Position numbers and translations under genes: made by a program. This document shows positions 23,443-31,690 of a DNA stretch of 64,000 nt, piece by piece. The notes beneath the pieces were generated by a model that saw only the letters and a program-made list of their open reading frames with translations, had not been told where the DNA came from and searched no databases. The DNA is taken from positions 3,719,149-3,783,148 of the forward strand of contig NZ_CP101166.1 in the NCBI RefSeq assembly GCF_024298885.1. The letters run 5' to 3'. The stretch comes from Haloglomus halophilum. GTDB taxonomy: Archaea; Halobacteriota; Halobacteria; Halobacteriales; Haloarculaceae. Position 1 is the stretch's first letter. The number at the start of each line of letters is the position of its first letter.

Positions 23443-24633
23443 TCAGTACGCGCCGCGGTCGACCAGTCGGTCGGCGATGCGCTGTGCGCCGCGGGCCGCG
23501 GCGGTGACGGGGTCGTCCGGGGCGATGACCGTCACGTCGCGCTGCAGTTCATCGGCCAGCCGCGACTCGAACTCGTCGACGAGGCCGGGGATGCAGGTCA
23601 TCCCACCCGTGAGGACGATGTCGTTGTCCAGTGCGAGGTTGTACGTCTTCATCGAGTCGTTGGCGAACTCCGAGAGGAAGGTGTTGGCCAGCTCGTCGAC
23701 GGCCTCGTCCACGTACTCGTCGAGCGCCTCCATCACGCTCCACTCGATGGTGAACTCGTGGCTGCCGCCGCCGGGCTGCTGGATGACATCCGTGAACGGC
23801 TCGAACGACTCGAAGTCGGCGTGCTGTTCCTTGTACTCGCGGGCGGTCGTCCCGTCGATGTTGACCCGACCCTGCGTCTCCTCCTCGACGAGGTTCGCGA
23901 TGCGCCGGTCGACCTCGTTGCCGGTGACGGCGCCGGTGGCGAAGTGCGAGAGCTGTTCGCCACGCCGGTAGGCCGACGCCTCCAGGTTCGTCGAGCCGAG
24001 GTTGACGCCGACGAAGATGGACTCGATGGCCTCCAGCCCGTCACCCATCGCCGGAATCGCCCCGCACAGCGACTCGGGGTACGACCGGATGGCCCGGTCG
24101 CCGATGCCGCTGTCGTCGATGACGCGCTCGAGGTTCGCCAGCCCCTGCTCGTTGTCGATGCTCGGGATGGCGTACACGACCACGCTGTCCGGGTCGACGC
24201 CGTTCGCCGTGACGACCTCGCGGAAGAAGCGGCCGGCGAGGTCGGCCCGCTCGTCGTCCTCGGGGAGCCCCGACCGGAGCATGAACTCCACCTCGTCGGG
24301 GTACTCCGTCGCGGCCTCCTCGCCGTAGAGGAGCCGCTCCTCGCCCGTGATGGCGTCCTCGTACGTCGCGAGACAGGTCAGCGTGGTGGTCGTCGCCATC
24401 TCGCCGTCCGTGTCCGGATGGACCAGCACCGTCCGCGTACTGCCGAGCTTGACGCCCACCGGGGAGGGGTCGCCACTGCCCGCTGCCGCGGCGTCGGCCG
24501 AACGAGCGCTCTCCGCGTTCCCGGACGCCGCCGCGCCCGACTCCTCGGACTCCTCCTCGTCCCCCCGGTCCCAGTCCATCCGCTCTTCGTCCTGTTCTCC
24601 CTCCTGCCCCACGTCGTCAGGTTCGGTCGCCAT
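23443..24633 (-). CDS. Actin-family protein of the salactin/volactin type
   Basis: 396 residues: an acidic disordered tail (1-57) and an actin/MreB-like fold. Phosphate 1 is VGVKLGSTRT (59-67), connect 1 lies around YPESLCGAIPAMG, phosphate 2 is VGVNLGSTNLE (208-218), and the adenosine motif is IVLTGGMTCIPGL (339-351). In most actins and MreB the first two motifs carry a catalytic Asp; here they read Lys62 and Asn211. It is recognised as the haloarchaeal actin group, where salactin and volactin form dynamic filaments. The upstream gene (24694-25080) is an ArlD/E-domain gene on the same strand. It has its own TATA box. Confidence 0.82.
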   Translation of the reverse strand: MATEPDDVGQEGEQDEERMDWDRGDEEESEESGAAASGNAESARSADAAAAGSGDPSPVGVKLGSTRTVLVHPDTDGEMATTTTLTCLATYEDAITGEERLLYGEEAATEYPDEVEFMLRSGLPEDDERADLAGRFFREVVTANGVDPDSVVVYAIPSIDNEQGLANLERVIDDSGIGDRAIRSYPESLCGAIPAMGDGLEAIESIFVGVNLGSTNLEASAYRRGEQLSHFATGAVTGNEVDRRIANLVEEETQGRVNIDGTTAREYKEQHADFESFEPFTDVIQQPGGGSHEFTIEWSVMEALDEYVDEAVDELANTFLSEFANDSMKTYNLALDNDIVLTGGMTCIPGLVDEFESRLADELQRDVTVIAPDDPVTAAARGAQRIADRLVDRGAY

Positions 24634-24654
24634 ACGACCCGGTATCGTGAGGAA

Positions 24655-24662
24655 GATAAATA
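24655..24662 (-). promoter_or_regulatory. TATA box of the actin-like gene
   Basis: On the minus strand this reads TATTTATC, 22-29 nt before the ATG at 24633. It gives the actin gene an independent, leaderless promoter despite the close upstream neighbour. Confidence 0.6.
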
Positions 24663-24693
24663 CTTCCGGGCTACACCGGCTCCCGACGGCTCC

Positions 24694-25080
24694 TTATCTG
24701 GTCTCGGGGTCGGCCATCTCCGCCAGCCGCGCGATGCGTGCGAGGCTCCGCATGTGGTGGGCACGCTCCAGGTCGCCGAACCGGCCGGGGCGGTAGCCGA
24801 CCCCGAGAAGGTGGTCCTCCAGTTCGTCGCGGACTTCCGGGGTGATCCACCCCATGAAGCGGTAGTACTCCAGCGCCGCGACGGCGCCCTCGAACCCGGC
24901 GGCCGCCACGAGGTCCTCCAGCCAGTCCAGCACGAACGCCTGCGTCTCTGCACCCGCCGGGAGGTGTGACAGGTACGGGAGCTGGACCCCCAGGTTGCCG
25001 CCCTCTCCCGGTCCCGATGCCGACCGCTCCCGGAGCTCCCGCAGTTCCTCCACGTCGTACTCCAGCGGGTTGACCCCCAT
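24694..25080 (-). CDS. ArlD/E (FlaD/E)-domain protein upstream of the actin gene
   Basis: 128 residues: a start NPLEYDVEELRELRER, a short linker, then the domain (about 36-98) with PYLSHLPAGAETQ, WLEDLVAAAG, ALEYYRFMGWITPEV and ELEDHLLGV, followed by a charged helical end. It is the compact relative of the gene at 18148-18858. ArlD/E proteins belong to the motor-associated cytosolic ring of archaella; here no archaellum genes are near, but an actin homologue is 60 bp downstream on the same strand. Confidence 0.78.
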   Translation of the reverse strand: MGVNPLEYDVEELRELRERSASGPGEGGNLGVQLPYLSHLPAGAETQAFVLDWLEDLVAAAGFEGAVAALEYYRFMGWITPEVRDELEDHLLGVGYRPGRFGDLERAHHMRSLARIARLAEMADPETR

Positions 25081-25388
25081 CGACTCTCGATGTGAACCGC
25101 AGGTTCATAACAGGCCGGGTCACTCCGGCCCCATCCGGTCGCAGCGCCCCTCCGCCACGGCGGTGTCGTGACCCCGGCACGAACGGTCGCCGGGACCCGC
25201 CGAGAACTGTGGTTCCGGCCGAAGTCAGCGCCCTCACCGACTGCACAGGTGATTCGGAAGGGAAGAAGGCACATCTATTCCACAATTTCTCACGAAATGG
25301 TCGTATTGGAAGCCACCATCGAGTTTTTTCGAACTGTATCGCTACTTTCGGAACCCTTATCCCCGCTCTCGGTTTCCGTTTACTCGCA
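25081..25388. other. Divergent intergenic region, ArlD/E gene to cspA
   Basis: 308 bases without a gene. A TATA-like box (TTCATAA at 25104-25110, read on the minus strand) stands 24-30 nt before the ArlD/E start. A T-tract (TTTTTT, 25324-25329) and an AT-rich patch fill the right half, and CTTATC at 25356-25361 is the cspA box. GC content is clearly below the surroundings from about 25265 to 25390. Nothing else is seen. Confidence 0.5.
25356..25361 (+). promoter_or_regulatory. TATA box of cspA
   Basis: CTTATC is 28-33 nt before the ATG at 25389, so the cspA message is probably leaderless. Confidence 0.55.
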
Positions 25389-25583
25389 ATGGCAAACGGT
25401 AAGGTTGACTTCTTCAACGACACGGGCGGTTACGGTTTCATCACGACTGAGGACTCTGACGAGGACGTTTTCTTCCACATGGACGACGTCGGCGGCGAGG
25501 ACCTCACCGAAGGTACTGATCTGGAGTTCGACATCGAACAGGCCCCGAAGGGCCCGCGCGCGACGAACGTCGTCCGCGCCTGA
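25389..25583 (+). CDS. cspA: Cold-shock domain protein
   Basis: 64 residues forming one CSD. RNP1-like GGYGFITTED and RNP2-like DVFFHMDDV are present, and GKVDFFNDTGGYGF matches the KWFN start of bacterial CspA with an acidic swap. It binds RNA or ssDNA and likely acts as an RNA chaperone. Haloarchaea carry several such small genes, generally well expressed. The start is fixed by the family. Confidence 0.93.
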   Translation: MANGKVDFFNDTGGYGFITTEDSDEDVFFHMDDVGGEDLTEGTDLEFDIEQAPKGPRATNVVRA

Positions 25584-25599
25584 ACTGACGGTTTCGTAC

Positions 25600-25615
25600 G
25601 TCGCCTGACGGCGAC
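25600..25615 (+). terminator. Hairpin after cspA
   Basis: GTCGCC and GGCGAC form a perfect 6-bp stem with the loop TGAC, 16 bases after the cspA stop. A likely transcript-end structure; a short pyrimidine-rich run (AACTTCTCTGACTG) follows. Confidence 0.5.
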
Positions 25616-25864
25616 ACACGCACCGCAACTTCTCTGACTGTTACACGACGAGCGGCAGGTTCGCAGTGGACCCGACCCGTTTTGTCACCGGCCGGACTAC
25701 CGGTGACTGGCCGATGACGAGCGCTCGCACCGAGCCGGCGTAGGCACCCGGCGATGACGACCCCTATGAGTGCCGAGGCCTTCATTTTGGCCGTCGGATG
25801 TGTCTCCGAGGGGGTCCATCCATGAGCACCGTAGCCGCCGGCCCCGTTCTGGGGCACGCACCCG

Positions 25865-26479
25865 TCAGACGGCCCGGAACGCCCGCAGCGTGTCGCGGTC
25901 GCAGTCCTCGACGGCCACCTGCTCGAATCCCCGCTGCGTGAAGACCGCGTTCCAGTCCCGATAGTAGAGCGGGACCTCGTCCTGGACGTAGTTGACCTCC
26001 GTCTCGGCCGGCGGCTCCTCGTCGTGGCCCTCGTTCTCGACGGTGACGATGAGGTCGCCAGTCACGCGGGCGATGTCGTCGAACACCCACTCGGCGTCGG
26101 GGTGGATGTGCTGGAGGGTCTCGACGGAGTAGGTCACGTCGAACGCGTCGTCGTCGAACTCGGGAACGACATCCTCGATGGCGTCGAGGTAGAACCGTCC
26201 CGTGGCGGCGAGGTCGGGGTAGTTGTCGGTCATCACCGCCAGCGCCTCGTCGTTCAGCTCGATGCCGGCGAGGCGCTCGAACCCCTCGTCGTGGAGGTGC
26301 GCGAGGTGACGCCCGGAGCTACAGCCCAGCTCGAGCACCCGGGCGTCGCGGTCCACGAACCGCTCGAGCACGCCCAGCACGGCCTCGCTGCGTTCGTCCG
26401 GGCCGTAGTAGGCGTAGTACGCCGGTGAGAACTCACCGGACCGTTCCGCCCACTGACGCCGGACATCGTGAGAATCCAC
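25865..26479 (-). CDS. Class I SAM-dependent methyltransferase
   Basis: 204 residues. Motif I is VLELGCSSGRHL (about 48-59), motif II is GIELNDEAL and motif III/post-II is VTYSVETLQHIHP. The fold matches small-molecule methyltransferases of the UbiE/SAM-MT 11/25 group. A substrate cannot be read. It lies alone; the 282 bases to the right of cspA contain no other gene. Confidence 0.85.
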   Translation of the reverse strand: MDSHDVRRQWAERSGEFSPAYYAYYGPDERSEAVLGVLERFVDRDARVLELGCSSGRHLAHLHDEGFERLAGIELNDEALAVMTDNYPDLAATGRFYLDAIEDVVPEFDDDAFDVTYSVETLQHIHPDAEWVFDDIARVTGDLIVTVENEGHDEEPPAETEVNYVQDEVPLYYRDWNAVFTQRGFEQVAVEDCDRDTLRAFRAV

Positions 26480-26579
26480 AGTGATACAACCGGGAGCAGC
26501 GTGATAGACCCGTCGGATTCATCGGCCCAGCTCGTGGGGGTGCGGCCGGGGCCGGGCGGGCGTGCTCGCCCGGACGCCG

Positions 26580-27101
26580 CTACGAGGACCTCGCGGCCGA
26601 GTCCCCGACGGCCTCGCGGATGCGCTCGACGAGCAGCTCGTGGTCCGGGTCGGTCCCCTTCGGGACGTAGTCCGTGACCCCCTGTTCGATGGCCGCGTCC
26701 GCCACCGCCTCGGAGCCCTTGTTGGTGAAGAGGATGAACGAGACCTCCTCGTCGCGTTCGCGGACCGCGTCGAGGAACTCCAGACCGTCGACCGCGGGCA
26801 TCCGGTAGTCGCTGACGATACAGTCCACCGTCGCGGTGGTCAGCTCCCTGAACGCGGTGACGGCACCGGTGGCGGTCGTCACCCTGATATCGTCGTTGTC
26901 GCGCTCGATGAGTCCCGCGACGGCGTCGACGAGTTCCGGCGAGTCGTCGACGAGCAGCACGTGGAGCCGCCGGGCAGCCGCGTCCGTGCCTCCGTCCGGG
27001 CGGTCGGTCGGCGCTATCCGCGAGTCCCCTGCCGGTGACTCCTCGGTCGGTGGGTCCTCGGTCGCCAGGTCTTCAGTCGGTGGGTCCTCGGATGTGGTCA
27101 T
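26580..27101 (-). CDS. Single-domain response regulator
   Basis: 173 residues: a disordered acidic N-terminal tail with a repeat (EDPPTED...TEDPPTEES), then one receiver domain (about 47-170). Acid pocket D52-D53, phosphoacceptor D98 in IVSDYRMPAVDGLEF, Thr near 125 and Lys 148 in YVPKG are all present. No output domain. It is typical of haloarchaeal two-component networks; the partner kinase is not in this window. Confidence 0.87.
   Translation of the reverse strand: MTTSEDPPTEDLATEDPPTEESPAGDSRIAPTDRPDGGTDAAARRLHVLLVDDSPELVDAVAGLIERDNDDIRVTTATGAVTAFRELTTATVDCIVSDYRMPAVDGLEFLDAVRERDEEVSFILFTNKGSEAVADAAIEQGVTDYVPKGTDPDHELLVERIREAVGDSAARSS
27045..27088 (-). repeat. Short direct repeat in the receiver gene's 5' end
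   Basis: The sequence GTCGGTGGGTCCTCGG occurs twice, 30 bases apart, and encodes the duplicated EDPPTE of the N-terminal tail. It is an in-frame duplication. Confidence 0.55.
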
Positions 27102-27402
27102 GGTGGGTCACTCACGGCGGCCCCGTGGCAGGCTACCGGGGCACCACACTCCAGGCTGGGAGGTCCGCCTCGCGTGTGCGGCGCCCGGCGCACGGCCCGT
27201 GTCCGCCCGAGGCGTGCCTGAGAGAACCATGCACATCCCGGGCCCTTAACGAGGTATGTAGTCCTCCTGATGGATTCCGGGGACGAACGACCGACCCCCG
27301 GGCAGCAGAACTCCGGGACGACGGTCCCGTGACGGTTCCGTCATGCCGTGGATCGTTCGCGCCCGAGGGTTTTCCTCCGTTCGTCCCGCGCGTTCCTCAC
27401 GG
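27102..27402. other. Divergent intergenic region
   Basis: 301 bases between the receiver gene and the CapA-type gene. A CCCTTAACG motif at about 27242-27250 could serve either strand as a core promoter. The frame of the CapA gene is open from 27343 (ATG), so the true start could lie inside this stretch. No other gene or RNA is seen. Confidence 0.4.
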
Positions 27403-28503
27403 ATGTCGCCGACACGCCGGGCCACTCTCGCAGCCACCGCGTCGCTCGTCCCGATGGGGGGCTGTGCTTGGTCGTCCCTGCCGGGGTCGACGAGCGACGG
27501 GGGAGCCGGTGGCGACGCGCGGATCGGGCTGGCTGGCGACGTGATGCTGGGGCGGGGGGTCGACGAGCGCCACGCCGACCGACGACCGGAGTCGGTCTGG
27601 GGGACGCTACTGCCCGACCTGCGTCGACTCGACGGCACCCTCGCCAATCTCGAATGCTGCATCTCCGAGCGTGGTACCCGGTGGCCGGGGAAGGGCTACT
27701 ACTTCCGGACTGGCGGGTGGGCGCTTCCGGCGCTGGACGTGGCCGGCATCGGGGCGGTCAGCCTCGCCAACAACCACACGCTCGACTTCGGGCCCTCGGC
27801 GCTCCGGGACACGCTCGCCGGGCTCGAACGGACCGGAATCGGATCGTCCGGCGCCGGGACGGACCGGCGGGCCGCGCTGGAACCCGCCATCATCGATGTC
27901 GGCGAGGTCTCGGTCGCCATCCTCGCGCTGACCGACCGGATGCCGGCCTTCGCCGCCGGCCCCCGGCGGCCGGGCACCGCGAGGATGGGTCTCGGCGAGC
28001 GGAGCTGGCGTGCGCGCCGGCTCGTCCGGGACGTGCTCCGGCGGCCGGCCGTCGACCGTGCGGACCTCGTCGTCGCCTCGCTCCACTGGGGGCCGAACTG
28101 GACGCTGGTCAAACACCCCGCACGCCGAGCCTTCGGCCGGTGGCTCGTCGACGCGGGCGTCGATGTCGTCCACGGCCACAGCGCGCACGTCCCGCACGGC
28201 ATCGAGGTGTACGAGGGCGCCCCCATCCTCTACGACTGCGGCGACCTCGTCGATGACTACCTCGTGAAGGAGGGCCTCCACAACGACCGGAGCTTCCTGT
28301 TCGAACTCGTGGTCGAGGCCGGCAGCGTCGTCGCGGTCCGACTGCATCCCGTCGAGATCCGCCGGAGCACCGCCCACCGCGCGACGGGCGACGTGGCGCG
28401 CTGGCTGTTCGAACGGATGCGGACGCTCTCGTCGCGGTTCGACACGGCGGTCCGCGTCGAGTCGGGGACGGGGGCGCTTCGGGTGTCGGTCACCGAGGGG
28501 TGA
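27403..28503 (+). CDS. CapA-type (PgsA-like) lipoprotein
   Basis: 366 residues. A signal with a twin-Arg pair and lipobox-like end (PTRRATLAATASLVPMGGC) suggests a Tat-exported lipoprotein. The rest is a CapA/PgsA calcineurin-like fold: GLAGDVMLGRGVD, NLECCIS, NNHTLDFG, SLHWGPNW, GHSAHVPHG. In bacteria CapA acts with poly-gamma-glutamate synthases, but no pgsB/C genes are visible, so another surface phosphatase or polymer role is likely. The ATG at 27403 puts the signal at the N-terminus; an ATG at 27343 is possible. Confidence 0.8.
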   Translation: MSPTRRATLAATASLVPMGGCAWSSLPGSTSDGGAGGDARIGLAGDVMLGRGVDERHADRRPESVWGTLLPDLRRLDGTLANLECCISERGTRWPGKGYYFRTGGWALPALDVAGIGAVSLANNHTLDFGPSALRDTLAGLERTGIGSSGAGTDRRAALEPAIIDVGEVSVAILALTDRMPAFAAGPRRPGTARMGLGERSWRARRLVRDVLRRPAVDRADLVVASLHWGPNWTLVKHPARRAFGRWLVDAGVDVVHGHSAHVPHGIEVYEGAPILYDCGDLVDDYLVKEGLHNDRSFLFELVVEAGSVVAVRLHPVEIRRSTAHRATGDVARWLFERMRTLSSRFDTAVRVESGTGALRVSVTEG

Positions 28504-28576
28504 GTCGACACCCGGCTCGCCCACATCCAGCGTGCCGACCCGACCTCCCGCTCGGGTGGCATCTCGGCGTGCGGTT

Positions 28577-30169
28577 CTACCCATCGAGGGGTACCTCGAT
28601 GAGCGAGAGCGCGTCGTCGTCGACCGCGGACAGCGCATCCTCGAACTCGTCGAGCGACGCCGCGCGGGTGGCATCGAGGCCGAAGCTCTCGGCGAACGCC
28701 ACCAGATCCGGGTTCCCGATCCCGGTTCCGTAGTGTTCACCGGTGTGGTCGGCCTGTTTCTCCGAGATGAGGCCGTAGTCGTCGTCGCGCCAGACGATGG
28801 TGGTGAACGAGCAGTCCAGCCGCTTCGCCGTCTCCAGTTCGGCGGCGTTCATCAGGAACCCGCCGTCGCCGGTCCCGACCACGACGTTCGCGTCCACCGC
28901 GAGGTCCGCTGCGAGACCACCGGGGACGGCGATACCCATGCTCGCGAGCCCGTTCGAGATAATGCAGCGGCCGGGCTCGAAGACGGGGAAGCGCTGGGCG
29001 ATGGCCATCTTGTGGCTCCCCACGTCGGAGACGAGGACGTCCGCGTCGGCCATCGACTCCCGCAGGAGCGGGAGCGTGTTCGCGACCGTCACGGGGTCGT
29101 CCGCCGACGGACGGGTCGTCGCGTGCTCGAAGACGCGCTCGTGGGCGTCCACGCACCAGGGGTCCCACGACCGGTCGACGGCGGCGGCGAGTCGCTCCAG
29201 TCCGGCCGTGGGGTCACAGACCAGCTCCACGTCGGGGTTGTAGTGGGTGTACACCTCGGCGGGTTCACTGTCGAGGTGGACGACTTGCTTCTCGCCGTCG
29301 GGGTTCCACCCCGCCGGGTCGTGCTCGGCGATGTCGTACCCGACCGCGAGGACGGTGTCGGCGGCGTCGACGGCGCCTCCGGCGTTCCCATCGGGGCCCG
29401 AATCGAGCGTCATCAGGGAGCGCTCGTCGCGGTCGGGGAGCGCGCCCTTCGCCATGTACGTCGACACGACGGGGACCCCTGTCCGGTCGACGAAGGTCGC
29501 GAGCGCGCTCGCGGCGTCGGCTCGGACCGCGCCGTTGCCGGCGAGGACGAGCGGCTGGTCGGCCGACTCGAGGAGCGAGACGGCCGCAGCCAGTGTCTCG
29601 TCGTCGGGCGCCGGTCGGGCGACCGACTCGCGAATCGGCAGTGGCTCGGCATCGGTCGTCTCGGCCGCGACGTCCTCGGGGAGTTCGAGGTGGGTCGCGC
29701 CGGGTTTCTCGTACTCGGCGACCTTGAACGCCTTCCGGACGGACTCGGCGACTGCGGTCCGGTCCGAGATCTGCGCGTTCCACTTCACCAGCGGCTCGAA
29801 CGTGCCCACGATGTCGAGTTTCTGGTGGCTCTCCTTGTGGAGCCGTTCGCGACCGCCCTGCCCGGTGATGGCGACGAGCGGCGACTTGTCCAGTTGCGCG
29901 TCGGCCACGCCGGTGAGGAGATTCGTCGCGCCCGGGCCCAGGGTCCCCAGACAGACACCAGCCTCGCCGGTCAGGCGGCCGTGGACGTCCGCGATGAACG
30001 CCGCTCCCTGCTCGTGGCGGACCGGCACGAACGTGAGCGAGGAGTCACGGATGGCGAACAGCAGGTCCTCCAGTTCCTCGCCCGGGACGCCGAAGACGTG
30101 CTCGACGCCCTCGGCCTCGAGACAGGCGACGAGGCACTCCGCGACGGTCCGCGAGCCATCGTCCGTCAC
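28577..30169 (-). CDS. ThDP enzyme like acetolactate synthase; 2-oxoglutarate decarboxylase candidate
   Basis: 530 residues with the three ThDP-enzyme domains: PYR (about 8-175) with catalytic Glu 53 in PVRHEQGAAFIAD, middle domain (about 195-330), and PP domain with GDGG...N-type Mg/ThDP motif (GTGDGGFLMN, ending WRDDDYG). HKESHQKLDIVGTFEPLVKWN resembles the cyanobacterial 2-oxoglutarate decarboxylase class rather than IlvB. No small (ACT) subunit gene lies near. Its ATG overlaps the stop of the dehydrogenase gene by 4 bases (ATGA), so the two are translated together. Confidence 0.8.
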   Translation of the reverse strand: MTDDGSRTVAECLVACLEAEGVEHVFGVPGEELEDLLFAIRDSSLTFVPVRHEQGAAFIADVHGRLTGEAGVCLGTLGPGATNLLTGVADAQLDKSPLVAITGQGGRERLHKESHQKLDIVGTFEPLVKWNAQISDRTAVAESVRKAFKVAEYEKPGATHLELPEDVAAETTDAEPLPIRESVARPAPDDETLAAAVSLLESADQPLVLAGNGAVRADAASALATFVDRTGVPVVSTYMAKGALPDRDERSLMTLDSGPDGNAGGAVDAADTVLAVGYDIAEHDPAGWNPDGEKQVVHLDSEPAEVYTHYNPDVELVCDPTAGLERLAAAVDRSWDPWCVDAHERVFEHATTRPSADDPVTVANTLPLLRESMADADVLVSDVGSHKMAIAQRFPVFEPGRCIISNGLASMGIAVPGGLAADLAVDANVVVGTGDGGFLMNAAELETAKRLDCSFTTIVWRDDDYGLISEKQADHTGEHYGTGIGNPDLVAFAESFGLDATRAASLDEFEDALSAVDDDALSLIEVPLDG

Positions 30170-31557
30170 GCCCCGTCACCTTCCGATTCGAGGCCGTGGT
30201 TGACGAAGACGGTCTTCCGGTTGACGAACTCGTGGATGCCGTGGCGGGAGAGTTCGCGCCCGTAGCCCGAATTCTTGATGCCGCCGAACGGCAGTCGGGG
30301 GTCGGATTTGACGTACTCGTTGACGAAGCAACAGCCCGCTTCGAACCCGCGGGCGAACCGCTCCCCGCGGTCGAGGTCGCTCGTCCAGACGCTCGCGCCC
30401 AGTCCGAGGTCCGAGTCGTTGGCGAGTTCGAGCGCCTCGGCCTCGCTCTCGACCTCCATCACAGCGGCCACGGGGCCGAACGTCTCCTCGCAGGCGGCCG
30501 CGGCATCGCGCGGCACGTCCGTCAGCACCGTCGGCGGGTAGAAGGCGCCCTCGCGGTCCAGTGGCTCGCCGCCGAGTGCCACGTCCGCACCCGCCTCCAC
30601 CGACCGCTCGACCTGGTCGTGGAGTTCCTCCATGAGGTCCGGGCGGGCCATCGGGCCGATGTCGGTGCCCTCGTCAGCAGGGTCCCCGACGGTCAGGGCG
30701 TCGACCTTCTCGACCAGGCCCCCGACGAACGCGTCGTAGACGTCCGTGTGGACGATGAAGCGCTTCGCCGCGATGCAGGACTGGCCGTTGTTCTGGACCC
30801 GCGCGGTGACGGCCTTCTCGACGGTCTCCTCGAGCGGGGCGTCCTCGAGCACGACGAACGGGTCCGAGCCGCCGAGTTCCAGCACCGTCTTCTTCAGCTC
30901 GCTCCCGGCCTGCTCGGCGACGGCACGGCCCGCGGGCTCGCTCCCGGTCAGCGTCACCGCCCGGACGCGGTCGTCGGCGATGATCTCGTTGGCGGTCCCC
31001 GAGCCCACCAGTAGCGTCTGGAACGTGCCCCCCGGGACGCCCGCGTCGTGGAGCACCTCCTCGATGGCGAGCGCACAGCCCGGGACGTTGGAGGCGTGCT
31101 TCAGGAGCCCGACGTTCCCGGCGGCGAGGTTGGGCGCTGCGAACCGGAACACCTGCCAGAACGGGAAGTTCCAGGGCATCACCGCCAGGACCGGTCCCAG
31201 CGGTTCGTAGCTCACGAACGAGCGGGTGTCGGCCCCGGTACCGATGACCTCGTCGGCGAGTTGCTCGTCGGCGCGCTCGGCGTAGTACTCACAGACCCAC
31301 GCGCACTTCTCGACCTCGGCCCGGGCCTGCTCGATGGGCTTGCCCATCTCCCGGGTCATCAGCTCGGCGTACTCGTCGGTCCGCTCGCGCAGCAGGTCGG
31401 CCGCGCGTTCGAGATGGCCGCAGCGGTCCTGGGTAGTTCGCGCGCTCCAGTCCTCGAACGCTGTCGCCGCCCGGTCGAGCGCGGCGTCCACCTCCGCTTC
31501 GGTCGGCTCCTCGTACGTCTCGATCCGGTCTCCGGTCGCCGGGTCCCGTGACTCCAT
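30166..31557 (-). CDS. NAD(P)-dependent (succinate-)semialdehyde dehydrogenase
   Basis: 463 residues of the ALDH superfamily. Motifs: MPWNFPFWQVFR, GNVGLLKHASNVPG, general-base Glu 227 in LELGG, nucleophile Cys 261 in NNGQSCIAAKR, and PFGGIKNSGYGRE near the end. Length and motifs match the SSADH (GabD/YneI) group. The gene is first in a two-gene operon with the ThDP enzyme, which suggests that the substrate is a semialdehyde formed by 2-oxoacid decarboxylation. The start is taken at the ATG at 31557; the upstream frame is Pro/Arg-rich. Confidence 0.87.
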   Translation of the reverse strand: MESRDPATGDRIETYEEPTEAEVDAALDRAATAFEDWSARTTQDRCGHLERAADLLRERTDEYAELMTREMGKPIEQARAEVEKCAWVCEYYAERADEQLADEVIGTGADTRSFVSYEPLGPVLAVMPWNFPFWQVFRFAAPNLAAGNVGLLKHASNVPGCALAIEEVLHDAGVPGGTFQTLLVGSGTANEIIADDRVRAVTLTGSEPAGRAVAEQAGSELKKTVLELGGSDPFVVLEDAPLEETVEKAVTARVQNNGQSCIAAKRFIVHTDVYDAFVGGLVEKVDALTVGDPADEGTDIGPMARPDLMEELHDQVERSVEAGADVALGGEPLDREGAFYPPTVLTDVPRDAAAACEETFGPVAAVMEVESEAEALELANDSDLGLGASVWTSDLDRGERFARGFEAGCCFVNEYVKSDPRLPFGGIKNSGYGRELSRHGIHEFVNRKTVFVNHGLESEGDGA

Positions 31558-31690
31558 CGTGACCGAGGTTCGGCCGCGAGGGCCTAACGGTTTGCGGGCG
31601 TGGCGGGCAGCCGCCCGGGGGCAGATGTCACCGCGGGCGGAAGACCCGATGGGTCTACGTGGGCCGCCCGCGTGCGGGCGTGACGTGACG

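Noticed and set aside
28532-30265. Plus-strand frame of 577 codons across the ThDP gene
   Set aside because: Antisense; the ThDP motifs are on the minus strand.
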